Assembly (NCBI RefSeq): GCF_934924865.1
Contig: NZ_OW235315.1
Coordinates: 2,604,001-2,668,000, forward strand
Source: Tepidibacter aestuarii
GTDB taxonomy: Bacteria > Bacillota > Clostridia > Peptostreptococcales > Peptostreptococcaceae
Reading direction: 5' to 3'
DNA: 64,000 nucleotides
Made by a program: the position numbers and the translations under genes. The stretch's first letter is position 1; the number at the start of each line of letters is the position of its first letter. Below are positions 25,824 through 34,479 of this stretch, in pieces. Under the pieces are notes generated by a model. The model had not been told where the DNA came from, searched no databases, and saw only the letters and a program-made list of their open reading frames with translations.

Positions 25824-25985
25824 AATACAATCCTCCCCTTTACGTCAATTCACTACATATTTTACCACGTTTCTATTTAATTTTATACTTTTACAACTTA
25901 TTATAGAACCTTTCTATAATACTATTTTTGGTTATAGATTTTTTTTATAAAAATTCGTCTAGTTGCTACGTACTGACTAAAGTAA

Positions 25986-26019
25986 AAAAGTCTGCTAACC
26001 ATAAGTTAACAGACTTTAA
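25986..26019 (-). terminator. Intrinsic terminator after the unknown gene at 26022
   Basis: On the minus strand AAAGTCTG-(T)-TAAC-TTATG-GTTA-(G)-CAGACTTTTTT, immediately after the stop codon. Confidence 0.85.
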
Positions 26020-26021
26020 AT

Positions 26022-26669
26022 TTATCTCTTTATTTCATGAACCATTATTCCATCTTCTATTTTAAATTCATATCTATAATTTTCATTTGCATTTTTTACG
26101 AAGTTTTCAATCCATATTTTACGAAGTTCATATAATAACTCTGTACTTGCTCCTACCTTCTCCCAATAACCTTTATGAAGACATCTTGCAACCTTCCACT
26201 CAAGTCTATCTTCTGCATTCACAGTTATATTGTTTACATTATCACACGGCATTCCATCTAGAATATAGTTGTTTAAAGATTTATATATAGCTGCTGGGTT
26301 TGATACATCAGAATTTAACTTTGCATCCTCTGCACTCTTTATAGCTTGCTCTTTGTAAGTTTCCTTTATTACATTAAGCCCCTTATCTTCAAATCTGTCT
26401 ACTATATTTTTTATTATATATGCTTGTCTTGTTTCAACTAGAGTTATTTTTTCTTGAAGCCAGCCATGGATGTTATCAGTATCTACTAATTCTTCAAGTT
26501 CTTTATTTTCTATAGGCTCTGCTATTTTAGTTCTTGAAGTAGATACTATATCATCAATATTTACATCTAATTTAGTTTGAATATTTTCTATAATCTTAAG
26601 TTCTAGCTCCTCACTTGATCTAATCTTATTGAATAACCACTGGTGTATTGGTCCTAAAAATCTACTCAT
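26022..26669 (-). CDS. Conserved-looking protein of unknown function, 215 aa
   Basis: I do not recognise this protein. It is soluble, with no signal or membrane segment, and predicted mostly helical. Visible features: an N-terminal MSRFLGPIHQWLFNKIRSSE followed by an acidic helical region (20-90), a second IHGWLQEKI-like tryptophan motif near 78 that echoes the N-terminal one (IHQWLFNKI), and a C-terminal half with single Cys at about 148 and 170 (MPCDNVNNI; VARCLHKGYWEKVGAS). The paired IHxWLxxKI motifs suggest an internal duplication. It is transcribed alone with start behind GAGGAGACGATAAT and its own terminator. The neighbours (double-cubane protein, phn transporter) give no firm clue. 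Confidence 0.6.
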   Translation of the reverse strand: MSRFLGPIHQWLFNKIRSSEELELKIIENIQTKLDVNIDDIVSTSRTKIAEPIENKELEELVDTDNIHGWLQEKITLVETRQAYIIKNIVDRFEDKGLNVIKETYKEQAIKSAEDAKLNSDVSNPAAIYKSLNNYILDGMPCDNVNNITVNAEDRLEWKVARCLHKGYWEKVGASTELLYELRKIWIENFVKNANENYRYEFKIEDGIMVHEIKR

Positions 26670-26812
26670 ATTATCGTCTCCTCTTATATTTTATTTTAAA
26701 TCTTTATTTTCTATACCTGTCAATTATTCTTGGTCTTGTTATGTTTATCTTATATGTATATATTAATGCATTATTTTTAATTATTCCGTATCATAAGTTA
26801 CAATAAATAAAT

Positions 26813-26856
26813 AAAACAGCCACGATCAAAATACTCACAGCTGCTTTATTCAAAAC
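26813..26856 (-). terminator. Probable intrinsic terminator of the phnDEC operon
   Basis: On the minus strand AAAGCAGC ... GCTGTTTT with a long internal region and a T-rich tail, 13 bases past the phnC stop codon. Weaker than most terminators in this window. Confidence 0.6.
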
Positions 26857-26868
26857 TAAATATTTATT

Positions 26869-27633
26869 TTATATGACTGATAGCTCATTTTCTATTCCAT
26901 GATAAATGCGAACTACTTCCTTTTTATCTAGAAATTCTGGTCTATCATCAAAAACAATTTTACCTTGATTTATTCCTACAATTCTAGTAGCAAATTCTTT
27001 TGCTATATCTACATTATGCAAATTTATAATCATTGTAATATTTTTTTCTATATTGATTTGTTTTAATAAACTCATTATGTTTGTGGTGCTAATAGGATCT
27101 AAACTCGATACTGGTTCATCTCCTAAAATAACTTCTGGCTGTTGAACCAATGTTCTTGCAATACCTACCCTTTGTTGTTGTCCACCACTTAATTTACTAA
27201 TACGTCTATTGTATAAATCATCTAGTCCCACTGTAGATAAAGCACTTTTAGCTAATTCTATTTCTTCTTGAGTAAATTCTTTTTTTAATACTTGTAAAAA
27301 TGATTTATCTCCAAATCTTCCAACAAGCACATTCGTAAGAACATCTAATCTATCTATTAAATTATAATTTTGAAAAATCATTCCGAATTTTTTTCTATAA
27401 AATCTTATATCTTTTCCTTTAATATTTGTAACATTTTTTCCTTTATAATAAATAGTTCCATCCGTAGAATCAATAAGTCTATTAATACATCTAATCAAGG
27501 TTGATTTTCCAGAACCACTAGATCCTAGTACAACAATACGTTCTCCTTTTGATATATCTATATTTATATCTTCGAGGGTGTAAATTGTGCTTTTTTCATA
27601 TTTTTTATATAAATTACTTATATTTATATGCAC
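26869..27633 (-). CDS. phnC: Phosphonate-type ABC transporter ATP-binding protein
   Basis: 254 residues. Walker A in VLGSSGSGKSTLIRC, Q-loop in FGMIFQNYNLIDRL, signature LSGGQQQRVGIART, Walker B in VILGDEPVSSLDP and the switch His in NLHNVDIAKEFA. The pattern DRLDVLTNVLVGR is typical of PhnC. The start is GTG at 27633, one base after the phnE stop, with the ribosome binding site inside phnE. Last gene of phnD-phnE-phnC. Confidence 0.92.
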   Translation of the reverse strand: MHINISNLYKKYEKSTIYTLEDINIDISKGERIVVLGSSGSGKSTLIRCINRLIDSTDGTIYYKGKNVTNIKGKDIRFYRKKFGMIFQNYNLIDRLDVLTNVLVGRFGDKSFLQVLKKEFTQEEIELAKSALSTVGLDDLYNRRISKLSGGQQQRVGIARTLVQQPEVILGDEPVSSLDPISTTNIMSLLKQINIEKNITMIINLHNVDIAKEFATRIVGINQGKIVFDDRPEFLDKKEVVRIYHGIENELSVI

Positions 27634-28404
27634 TTATATCACCCTCCTTCTTATATATCCACCAATAACATCTACTAAAACTACAAGTGTCATGATACCC
27701 AATATATCTACCGATACTTTTTCATATTGAAATATTTTAAAATGAATGCTTAAAAGCTGTCCTATACCACCAGCACCTACAAGCCCTAACACTAAAGATG
27801 ATCTAATACTGACTTCTAATCTGTAAAAAATATTAGAAAGTATAGTAGGTACAATTTGAGGAACAATTCCATAAAATACTACAATCGATTTAGATGCTCC
27901 AGTTGATGCAACTGCTTCTTGTGGCCCATTATCTGCTGCTTCGATTAACTCTGCAACCATTTTACCTAAAACACCAGTATTATGAATAGTTATAGCTAAA
28001 ACCCCTGCAAAAGGCCCTAAACTGACAGTCGGTACAAATAAAAGAGCAAAAACAATTTCAGGAACAGATCTTATAAAACTCAAAAATCCTCTAGTAATAA
28101 AACATATAATAGGATGCAATGAAGTATTTCTTGCTGCTAGAAAACTTAGTGGAATGGATATAAATATAGGTAATACAGTCCCTACTATTGCAATTTGGAT
28201 TGTAACTATAGACTGTTTTACAACTTGAGATAAAACACTCCAATCAGGGTGTAAGAAACTATTATTTATAAATTCTATGGTATTCCCTATATCTTTAAAA
28301 AGCAGTGGGTTAAAGTTACTCCCCACTGCACTCCAAATAAACACAATAATAAATATTACCCAAAACCACTTGTTTTGTTTTTCATCTTTTATTGATTTAT
28401 TCAT
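27634..28404 (-). CDS. phnE: Phosphonate-type ABC transporter permease
   Basis: 256 residues with about five to six membrane segments. The permease ABC-interaction loop is EAVASTGASKSIVVFYGIVPQIVP, seen as EAVASTGASKS then GIVPQIVPTIL. The C-terminal GLVGAGGIGQLL is characteristic of PhnE. One permease gene, presumably acting as a homodimer. It ends immediately before phnC and begins 15 bases after phnD. Confidence 0.92.
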   Translation of the reverse strand: MNKSIKDEKQNKWFWVIFIIVFIWSAVGSNFNPLLFKDIGNTIEFINNSFLHPDWSVLSQVVKQSIVTIQIAIVGTVLPIFISIPLSFLAARNTSLHPIICFITRGFLSFIRSVPEIVFALLFVPTVSLGPFAGVLAITIHNTGVLGKMVAELIEAADNGPQEAVASTGASKSIVVFYGIVPQIVPTILSNIFYRLEVSIRSSLVLGLVGAGGIGQLLSIHFKIFQYEKVSVDILGIMTLVVLVDVIGGYIRRRVI

Positions 28405-28419
28405 TATATCAACACCTAA

Positions 28420-29319
28420 CTATATTCTTCCCTCTGATTTAGCTGCTTCTCTTATTGGTTCATAATCAGAATCTTTAGCTTTTGTAAAACCATCAGCTCC
28501 AAATATATCTAATATTTCTTTATCTGTTATACTAAGAAAAGCTTCCTGCAATTTTTCTTTTAACTCCTTAGGAGTATCTTTTTTTACAGCCCATGGATAC
28601 TGAAATAACTTATCTGATTTCCATATTACTTTAAATTTATCTTCATCAACAACTTTGTTTTTCTTCATTGATTCAAATATAGCACTATCAATTGCTCCAG
28701 CATCTACTTTTTTATTTTGTACTGCTAATGCTGTTGCATCATGCCCTCCAGTATAAGTTACTTGTTTAAAATCATGTTCTTGTTCGTTTTTAAATACACC
28801 TTTTTCCTTTAATAAGATTCCTGGAATTAATGATCCTGATGTGGAATTTACATCTCCAAATGCAAAGTGTAAATCTTTCGCATTATTAATTAAATCATCT
28901 ACATTATTTAATTTTGAGTCATTCGGAGCAATTATATAAGAATGATAATATGGTTCTCCATTTACTAACATTGTAATAATTGCATCAGCTCCACTTTTAT
29001 CGTTAGCTATTACATAAGTAAGTGGGCCAAAATATGCTAAATCTACTTTTCCATAGTTCATTGCTTCTACTACTCCATTATAGTCTGGAAAAACTTTCAC
29101 ATCTACTTTAGTTCCTATTTCCTTTGAAATATGATCACCTAATTTATTCATTGCATTTTGCATATCACCTTGGTTTTGTGTTGGAATAACACCAATAACT
29201 AGTTTTTCAGGTATAATATTTGTTTCATTATCTTCTTTTTTAGCTTCTTTTGTTGATGAGCATGCAGATAATGATAATATCATTATTACTGCTAATGCTA
29301 GTGTAATAATTCTTTTCAT
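28420..29319 (-). CDS. phnD: Phosphate/phosphonate-type ABC transporter substrate-binding lipoprotein
   Basis: 299 residues from the ATG at 29319 behind GGGAGGTTGAAT; ten upstream in-frame codons lack a site. The signal peptide ends in a lipobox, LSLSACSS, so it is a lipoprotein. The mature part has PhnD-type features: VIPTQNQGDMQNAMNKLGDH, VDLAYFGPLTYVIA, SGSLIPGILLKEKGV and VDAGAIDSAIFESM. It captures a phosphonate, phosphite or related anion; the exact ligand cannot be read from sequence. No phosphonate-degrading genes are near. Confidence 0.9.
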   Translation of the reverse strand: MKRIITLALAVIMILSLSACSSTKEAKKEDNETNIIPEKLVIGVIPTQNQGDMQNAMNKLGDHISKEIGTKVDVKVFPDYNGVVEAMNYGKVDLAYFGPLTYVIANDKSGADAIITMLVNGEPYYHSYIIAPNDSKLNNVDDLINNAKDLHFAFGDVNSTSGSLIPGILLKEKGVFKNEQEHDFKQVTYTGGHDATALAVQNKKVDAGAIDSAIFESMKKNKVVDEDKFKVIWKSDKLFQYPWAVKKDTPKELKEKLQEAFLSITDKEILDIFGADGFTKAKDSDYEPIREAAKSEGRI

Positions 29320-29390
29320 ATTCAACCTCCCTATTTGAAGTAACTTCATTTTTCGTCATTAATCGCCAAGCTTCGTAATAATAATTATAC

Positions 29391-29446
29391 TATCATTTTG
29401 ATATATAAGTACAATAGTACTTTTCTATACGTATATCATTTTGATA
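29391..29446. promoter_or_regulatory. phnD promoter with paired operator-like palindromes
   Basis: TATCATTTTGATA occurs exactly twice (29391-29403 and 29434-29446), 43 bases apart, about four helical turns. Between them lies another palindrome, AAGTAC-AATA-GTACTT (29407-29422). A TATAAT -10 box on the minus strand (29392-29387) abuts the first copy. This fits a repressor operator region for the phn operon, but the protein is unknown. Confidence 0.5.
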
Positions 29447-29470
29447 AAATTTTTCTATATAACAAAAAAA

Positions 29471-29501
29471 AAGATCGTTGATAAGTATTACCAACAATCT
29501 T
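29471..29501 (-). terminator. Intrinsic terminator of the aspartate/oxaloacetate decarboxylase operon
   Basis: On the minus strand AAGATTGTTG ... CAACGATCTT followed by a run of Ts, 19 bases past the oadB stop codon. Confidence 0.88.
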
Positions 29502-29519
29502 TTTTATATTTAGTATTTA

Positions 29520-30629
29520 TTAGAACATATTAAGAAGTATCCCCGCCGCAACAGCCGATCCAATAACTCCAGCTACATTAGGCCCCATAGCGTGCATTAG
29601 AAGGAAGTTCGAAGGATTTTCCTCAGCACCCATCTTTTGAACAACTCTTGCTGACATTGGCACAGCAGAAACTCCCGCTGCCCCTATCATAGGATTTATT
29701 TTCCCTTTAGTCAATTTATACATAATTTTTCCAAATATAACTCCACATGCAGTTCCAATGGAAAAAGCTGTAAGACCAAGTGCTACTATTCCAAGTGTTT
29801 GAACAGTAAGAAAAGTATCAGCATCTGCTTTTGCTCCAACTGTAAGCCCTAAAATAATAGTAATCATATACATCATAGAATTTTGAGCGGTTTCAACAAG
29901 TTTTGGAACCATACCAGATTCTTTAATAAGATTTCCGAACATAAGCATACCTATTAAAGGTGCAGCCGATGGTAATAGTAAAATTGTAAAAACAGCTACT
30001 ATAATTGGGAATACTACTTTTTCCGTCTTAGATACAGGTCTTAACTGCTCCATTTTAACCATTCTCTCTTCTTTTGTAGTTAAGAGTCTTATAATAGGAG
30101 GTTGAATAATAGGAACTAATGCCATATATGAATAAGCAGCAAGTGCTATAGGTCCTAAAAGATCCTTGGCTAACTGACTAGTCAGATATATAGCGGTAGG
30201 TCCATCAGCTCCTCCTATTATACCAATTGATGCAGCTTCAGGTCCAGTAAACCCAAGCAGTATTGCCCCTATAAATGCAAAGAATATCCCAAATTGTGCT
30301 GCAGCTCCTAAGAGAATACATTTGGGATTTGCTATAAGTGGTCCAAAATCCGTACTTGCTCCAACACATAAAAATATTAATGGTGGATAAATCCCAAGCT
30401 TTGTTCCCATATATAAATAATGTAGTAGTCCATTATCGCTCATTAAATCAGCTTTTGGTAAATTTACCAAAAGCATTCCAAATGATATTGGAATTAATAA
30501 ATACGGTTCATAACCTTTTTTTATAGCTAAATAAAGAAATATAAATGATATTATAATCATAATAAATTCTTTATAAGTAATGGCTGAAAATCCAGTTGAA
30601 GACCAGAAATCTTGCAGCATGTTTAGCAT
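29520..30629 (-). CDS. oadB: Na+-translocating decarboxylase beta subunit (oxaloacetate decarboxylase)
   Basis: 369 residues from the ATG at 30629; an in-frame GTG three codons upstream belongs to the ribosome binding region. Eight or more membrane segments with the family's ion-path motifs: [37 protein letters not shown], and the C-terminal [20 protein letters not shown]. It couples decarboxylation of biotin-bound carboxylate to Na+ export. Last gene of the aspC-oadA-oadG-biotin carrier-oadB operon. The family also serves methylmalonyl-CoA and glutaconyl-CoA decarboxylases; the alpha subunit here points to oxaloacetate. Confidence 0.93.
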   Translation of the reverse strand: MLNMLQDFWSSTGFSAITYKEFIMIIISFIFLYLAIKKGYEPYLLIPISFGMLLVNLPKADLMSDNGLLHYLYMGTKLGIYPPLIFLCVGASTDFGPLIANPKCILLGAAAQFGIFFAFIGAILLGFTGPEAASIGIIGGADGPTAIYLTSQLAKDLLGPIALAAYSYMALVPIIQPPIIRLLTTKEERMVKMEQLRPVSKTEKVVFPIIVAVFTILLLPSAAPLIGMLMFGNLIKESGMVPKLVETAQNSMMYMITIILGLTVGAKADADTFLTVQTLGIVALGLTAFSIGTACGVIFGKIMYKLTKGKINPMIGAAGVSAVPMSARVVQKMGAEENPSNFLLMHAMGPNVAGVIGSAVAAGILLNMF

Positions 30630-30655
30630 ATTAATCACGTCCTTTCTAGCTGTAT

Positions 30656-31018
30656 TTATCCGATAGTAATTAAAACATCTCCACCTGCTACGCTTGCTCC
30701 CTTTGATGTATTTATTGAAATTATTTTTCCATCGATTGGAGCAACTATTTCATTTTCCATTTTCATAGCTTCTAAAACAAGTAGTACATCTCCTGCTTTA
30801 ACATTATCTCCTTCATTTACTTTAACAGAAACAATTGTTCCTGGCATAGGTGCTTTTACATCTTCACCTTGAGTAGAAGTTTTCTTTGAAGGAATAGATT
30901 TTATTTTTTCTACTTTTTTTGGAGCAGATTTAGTTTCTGTCTGAGATTCTGATCCAGTAATTTCTTCTACTTCAACCTCATATGCTTTTCCATTTAAATT
31001 TATTCTATATTTTTTCAT
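30656..31018 (-). CDS. Biotin carrier protein of the Na+-pumping decarboxylase
   Basis: 120 residues. A charged N-terminal segment and a linker (about 20-50) precede a biotinyl domain with the biotinylated Lys in [10 protein letters not shown] and the [11 protein letters not shown] strand pattern. In many organisms this domain is the C-terminus of OadA; here it is a separate protein, as in glutaconyl-CoA decarboxylase systems. It carries the carboxyl group from OadA to OadB. Placed between oadG and oadB with start behind AAAGGAGACTCTTGT. Confidence 0.9.
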   Translation of the reverse strand: MKKYRINLNGKAYEVEVEEITGSESQTETKSAPKKVEKIKSIPSKKTSTQGEDVKAPMPGTIVSVKVNEGDNVKAGDVLLVLEAMKMENEIVAPIDGKIISINTSKGASVAGGDVLITIG

Positions 31019-31031
31019 ACAAGAGTCTCCT

Positions 31032-31337
31032 TTACGCTACTTTTTTTATGCTATTAATTCTAAGCTTTGTATTATTTTTATTGTTACTGGCTAAAACTGC
31101 AGCCATAATTGCTGCTATAACATCTATTTCTTCATCTAATTCATTAATTTCTTCGTATTCATCGTTTTCAGATGCCGTAACTTCCATTTCTAAGTTTTTT
31201 TGTTTTTCTAAATCTTTTTTATAAAAAACAATTTTAAATAGCTCTAAAATCTGAGAAATTACAAAAAGACTTATGAATACTACGCTCATACTTAAAAAAG
31301 TGATTTTAATAGCTTCTAAAATAGTTATACTTTCCAT
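31032..31337 (-). CDS. oadG: Na+-pumping decarboxylase gamma subunit (OadG family)
   Basis: 101 residues: a single N-terminal membrane segment (about 8-32; TFLSMSVVFISLFVISQILE), a charged cytoplasmic region and a short AAIMAAVLAS stretch, as is normal for OadG/GcdD-like subunits that stabilise the complex. It lies between oadA and the biotin carrier gene with 12-13 base gaps. Assigned by size, architecture and context, since the family is poorly conserved. Confidence 0.82.
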   Translation of the reverse strand: MESITILEAIKITFLSMSVVFISLFVISQILELFKIVFYKKDLEKQKNLEMEVTASENDEYEEINELDEEIDVIAAIMAAVLASNNKNNTKLRINSIKKVA

Positions 31338-31349
31338 GATATTCCCTCC

Positions 31350-32729
31350 TTACATAATAATTTCTATGTTACAAATATCATTATCAATATCATCTTTTCT
31401 CTTTTCTAAGAAGTCTTTAGCAACCTGAGGAAAAAGTGCATATGATAAAACATCTTCTTCACTTTTATATAAACCTTGTACTTCTTTTTTCACATCTTCA
31501 AATCCAGGTTCTAAAAGATCTGCTGGTCTTATAGTTATAACTTCTTCATTTCCTATAATTTTTTTCTTTATTTCTTTTTTTATAGGAGCTGGTGATTTTC
31601 CATAAAGACCTCTTACATAATCTTTTATCTCTTTAGGTACCATTTTATATCTTTGTCCTGTTAAAACATTAAATACTGCTTGAGTTCCTACCATTTGACT
31701 AAGTGGCGTTACAAGTGGCGGAAATCCTAGGTCTTCTCTAACTCTTGGAACCTCAGCTAAAACTTCTTCATATTTATCTGATGCATTTTGCATTTTAAGC
31801 TGGGATAAAAGATTCGAAAGCATTCCTCCTGGAACTTGATAGCTTAAAGTCTTAGGTTCAGTACTTAATACTTTAGGGTTTAAAACTCCATTTTGTAAGT
31901 ATTTTTCTTTTATCGGTTTAAAATATGACGCTATATCATTTAAAACTTTTATATTAAGTTTAGGATCTCTTTTACTCTCTGAAAGTGATATAGCTAAAGA
32001 TTCAGTAGCTGGTTGAGAAGTTCCTCCTGAAAAAGGCGATATAGCAGTATCTATAATATCAACTCCAGCCTCTACAGCTTTCATATATGTCATTGATGCT
32101 ATTCCACTAGTAGCATGAGTATGAAGCTCTATAGGAAGTTTTGTATTTTTCTTTATTTCATTTATAAGTTCATAAGTGCTGTAAGGAGTAAGTATTCCTG
32201 CCATATCCTTTATGCATATAGAATCCGCTCCTATACTTTCCATTTGCTTTACTAAATTTGTATAATAATCTAGTGTATGGACTTTACTGGTTGTGTAAGA
32301 TATAGCACACTGACAATGAGCCTTTTCTTTTTTTATAGTTTTCACTGAAGTTTCTAAATTTCTTGTATCATTTAAGGCATCAAATACACGAATTATATCT
32401 ATTCCATTTTCTATAGATTTTTGTATGAATTTTTCAACTATATCATCTGGATAATGCTTATATCCTAGAAGATTTTGACCTCTTAACAGCATTTGAAGTT
32501 TTGTATTTTTTACTCTTTTTCTTATTTCTCTTAATCTTTGCCATGGATCTTCATTTAAAAATCTAAGGCATGCATCAAAAGTTGCTCCTCCCCAAACCTC
32601 CATAGCATGATAATTAGCTTTATCCATAACCTCAAGTATTGGAAGTATTTCATCAGTTGTAAGCCTTGTTGCTATAAGTGATTGGTGTCCATCCCTTAAT
32701 GCAGTTTCTGTTATTTTAAGTCTATTCAC
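31350..32729 (-). CDS. oadA: Oxaloacetate decarboxylase alpha subunit (carboxyltransferase)
   Basis: 459 residues from a GTG at 32729 behind AAAGAGGTGAATATC; the longer frame would overlap the aspC end and lacks a site. HMGL-like TIM barrel with ITETALRDGHQSLIATRLTT at the start, MEVWGGATFDACLRFL, IKDMAGILTP, and metal His ligands in PIELHTHATSG. The C-terminal PYC_OADA region (about 300-450) follows, without a biotin domain, which is encoded separately. It transfers the carboxyl group of oxaloacetate to biotin, giving pyruvate. Directly follows aspC by 13 bases. Confidence 0.94.
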   Translation of the reverse strand: MNRLKITETALRDGHQSLIATRLTTDEILPILEVMDKANYHAMEVWGGATFDACLRFLNEDPWQRLREIRKRVKNTKLQMLLRGQNLLGYKHYPDDIVEKFIQKSIENGIDIIRVFDALNDTRNLETSVKTIKKEKAHCQCAISYTTSKVHTLDYYTNLVKQMESIGADSICIKDMAGILTPYSTYELINEIKKNTKLPIELHTHATSGIASMTYMKAVEAGVDIIDTAISPFSGGTSQPATESLAISLSESKRDPKLNIKVLNDIASYFKPIKEKYLQNGVLNPKVLSTEPKTLSYQVPGGMLSNLLSQLKMQNASDKYEEVLAEVPRVREDLGFPPLVTPLSQMVGTQAVFNVLTGQRYKMVPKEIKDYVRGLYGKSPAPIKKEIKKKIIGNEEVITIRPADLLEPGFEDVKKEVQGLYKSEEDVLSYALFPQVAKDFLEKRKDDIDNDICNIEIIM

Positions 32730-32742
32730 GATATTCACCTCT

Positions 32743-33930
32743 TTATTTAATCGCATTTTCAATTCGTTTAAGTCCTTCTTTTATATTATCAATAGAAGTT
32801 GCATAAGAAAGTCTTATATAATTTTCAACTCCAAACCCAATGCCAGGAACAACCGCTACCTTAGTTTTATCAAGAAGATAATCAGCAAAATCCATCGAGT
32901 TATTTATTTTTACTCCATTAAATTCTTTACCTATTATTTCAGATATATTTACCATTACATAAAATGCACCTTTAGGTTCTTTACATGATAAATCAGAAAT
33001 ACTATTTATCTTTTCTATCATATATTTCCTTCTTTCATTAAAAGCTTTCACCATGACATTTACCATATCTTGATCTCCTGTTAAAGCTGCAACAGTTGCA
33101 TATTGAGCAATTGTATTAGGGTTTGATGTAGCATGACTTTGAAGATTTGTCATTATCTTAGTTATTTCCTTATTAGCTGCAGTATATCCTATTCTCCATC
33201 CTGTCATGGCATATCCTTTTGAAACTCCATTTATAATTATTGTTAAATCTTTTATTTCTTCTCCAAATGATGCTATACTAACATGTTTTCCTTCATAAAT
33301 AAGTTTTTCATAAATTTCATCAGATATTACATAAATATTATTATCAACTGCTATTTTAGCTATTTCTCTTAATTCATCCTCAGTATAAACTGCTCCAGTT
33401 GGATTATTTGGACTATTTAAAATTATTGCTTTAGTCTTTTCATTTATTGCTTTCAAAAGATTTTCTTTAGTATATTTAAAACCATCTTCTTCTAAAGCTT
33501 CAACAAATACAGGTTTTGCATCTGCTAGTTTTACAAGTTCTGGATAACTAACCCAGTATGGAAGAGGAACTATTACTTCATCTCCTGGATTACATATAGC
33601 TTGTAGTGAATTAAATAATGAATGCTTTGCTCCATTAGATACAACTATATTTTCTGGAGTATATTCTAGATTATTATCCTTTTTAAATTTTTCACAGATA
33701 GTTTTTCTAAGCTCTGGAAGTCCAGAAGCTGCAGTATATCCTATATTTCCATTTGCAATAACATCAATTGCTACATTTCTTATATAATTTGGAGTTTGGA
33801 AATCCGGTTCTCCAGCTCCAAAGCTTATTACATCTTCACCATCTGCTTTCATCTTTTTTGCTTTTGCTGTAATATCTAGTGTTACTGATGGTGAAATTGC
33901 CATATTCTTTTCTGATAATTTTTTATTCAT
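32743..33930 (-). CDS. aspC: Aspartate aminotransferase (class I PLP enzyme)
   Basis: 395 residues, type I fold. PLP site: Lys in NGVSKGYAMTGWRIGY; cofactor-binding NSPNNPTGAVY and SDEIYEKLIYEG; substrate Arg in ENYIRLSYATS. The pattern of N-terminal SPSVTLDITAKAKKMKADGE with FGAGEPDFQTP is that of the Bacillus/Thermus AspAT subgroup. Being first in an operon with oxaloacetate decarboxylase supports aspartate to oxaloacetate as the reaction. Start follows AGGGGAGAGGTAAGT. About 310 bases upstream up to 34239 hold no other gene that I can support. Confidence 0.9.
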   Translation of the reverse strand: MNKKLSEKNMAISPSVTLDITAKAKKMKADGEDVISFGAGEPDFQTPNYIRNVAIDVIANGNIGYTAASGLPELRKTICEKFKKDNNLEYTPENIVVSNGAKHSLFNSLQAICNPGDEVIVPLPYWVSYPELVKLADAKPVFVEALEEDGFKYTKENLLKAINEKTKAIILNSPNNPTGAVYTEDELREIAKIAVDNNIYVISDEIYEKLIYEGKHVSIASFGEEIKDLTIIINGVSKGYAMTGWRIGYTAANKEITKIMTNLQSHATSNPNTIAQYATVAALTGDQDMVNVMVKAFNERRKYMIEKINSISDLSCKEPKGAFYVMVNISEIIGKEFNGVKINNSMDFADYLLDKTKVAVVPGIGFGVENYIRLSYATSIDNIKEGLKRIENAIK

Positions 33931-34238
33931 ACTTACCTCTCCCCTTTATATTGAAAATGAAAAATATTCTCTTAATGTCAAATGTTTCAGAAACTTAATC
34001 GCAAGTTCATTTTATTAAAATGCACTTTAAATGTACATAGATTTAAAAAGTATTTTCGACCAAATTTATTTATTTTATTAATCATTATTAAGTTTTGCTT
34101 TTTCTTTTTAAGTTCCATTCAATGGGTAATATATAGAAATAATACCAATGATCAATATGTTAATTATAGGATGTAGAAACTAAAGAATTGTGAAAAGAGA
34201 AAAAACAAAATGACTTATTAAAAGCAAGTAATTCTTTT

Positions 34239-34407
34239 CTATAATTCACTATCTTTTTTTAATATATATTTATTTATTAAAACATCTATTTCTTCACTCA
34301 GCTTTAATATTTCATAATTATTTTTTATAGTATCTTCATTCTGTATAAGCCTGTTCAATTTATTTTTTGTCTCTTCGATTTGTTTTTTTTAGTATATGTA
34401 TACGCAT
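34239..34407 (-). pseudogene. Spo0E-like gene with a +1 frameshift in an A8 tract
   Basis: From the ATG at 34407, nine bases after GAGAGGA, the frame reads MRIHILKK and then meets eight As (34390-34383). One base too many shifts the frame; after it the downstream frame gives QIEETKNKLNRLIQNEDTIK, followed by a helical stretch and the Spo0E signature LSEEIDVLINKY, with a stop at 34239. Without the extra A the product would be about 55 residues, the family's normal size. This could be a disabled gene, an assembly error, a phase-variable switch or a site of polymerase slippage. It lies between asparaginase and aspC genes. Confidence 0.65.
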
Positions 34408-34479
34408 ATACAGCATTCCTCTCTTTCTAAATGCATAAAAACTAATCTCTTATTCATAATATCTTTAGTTTCTTACTCT

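Noticed and set aside
25900..25985. AT-rich gap at 25824-26021 as a possible third full copy of the dispersed element
   Set aside because: Only short T-rich matches are found (such as GGTTATAGATTTTTTT); the terminal hairpin and ATAAC arm are missing.
33982..34176. Plus-strand open frame of 64 codons in the aspC upstream gap
   Set aside because: Composition is low-complexity Phe/Ile/Leu from AT-rich DNA, there is no ribosome binding site, and the frame reads against aspC's promoter region.
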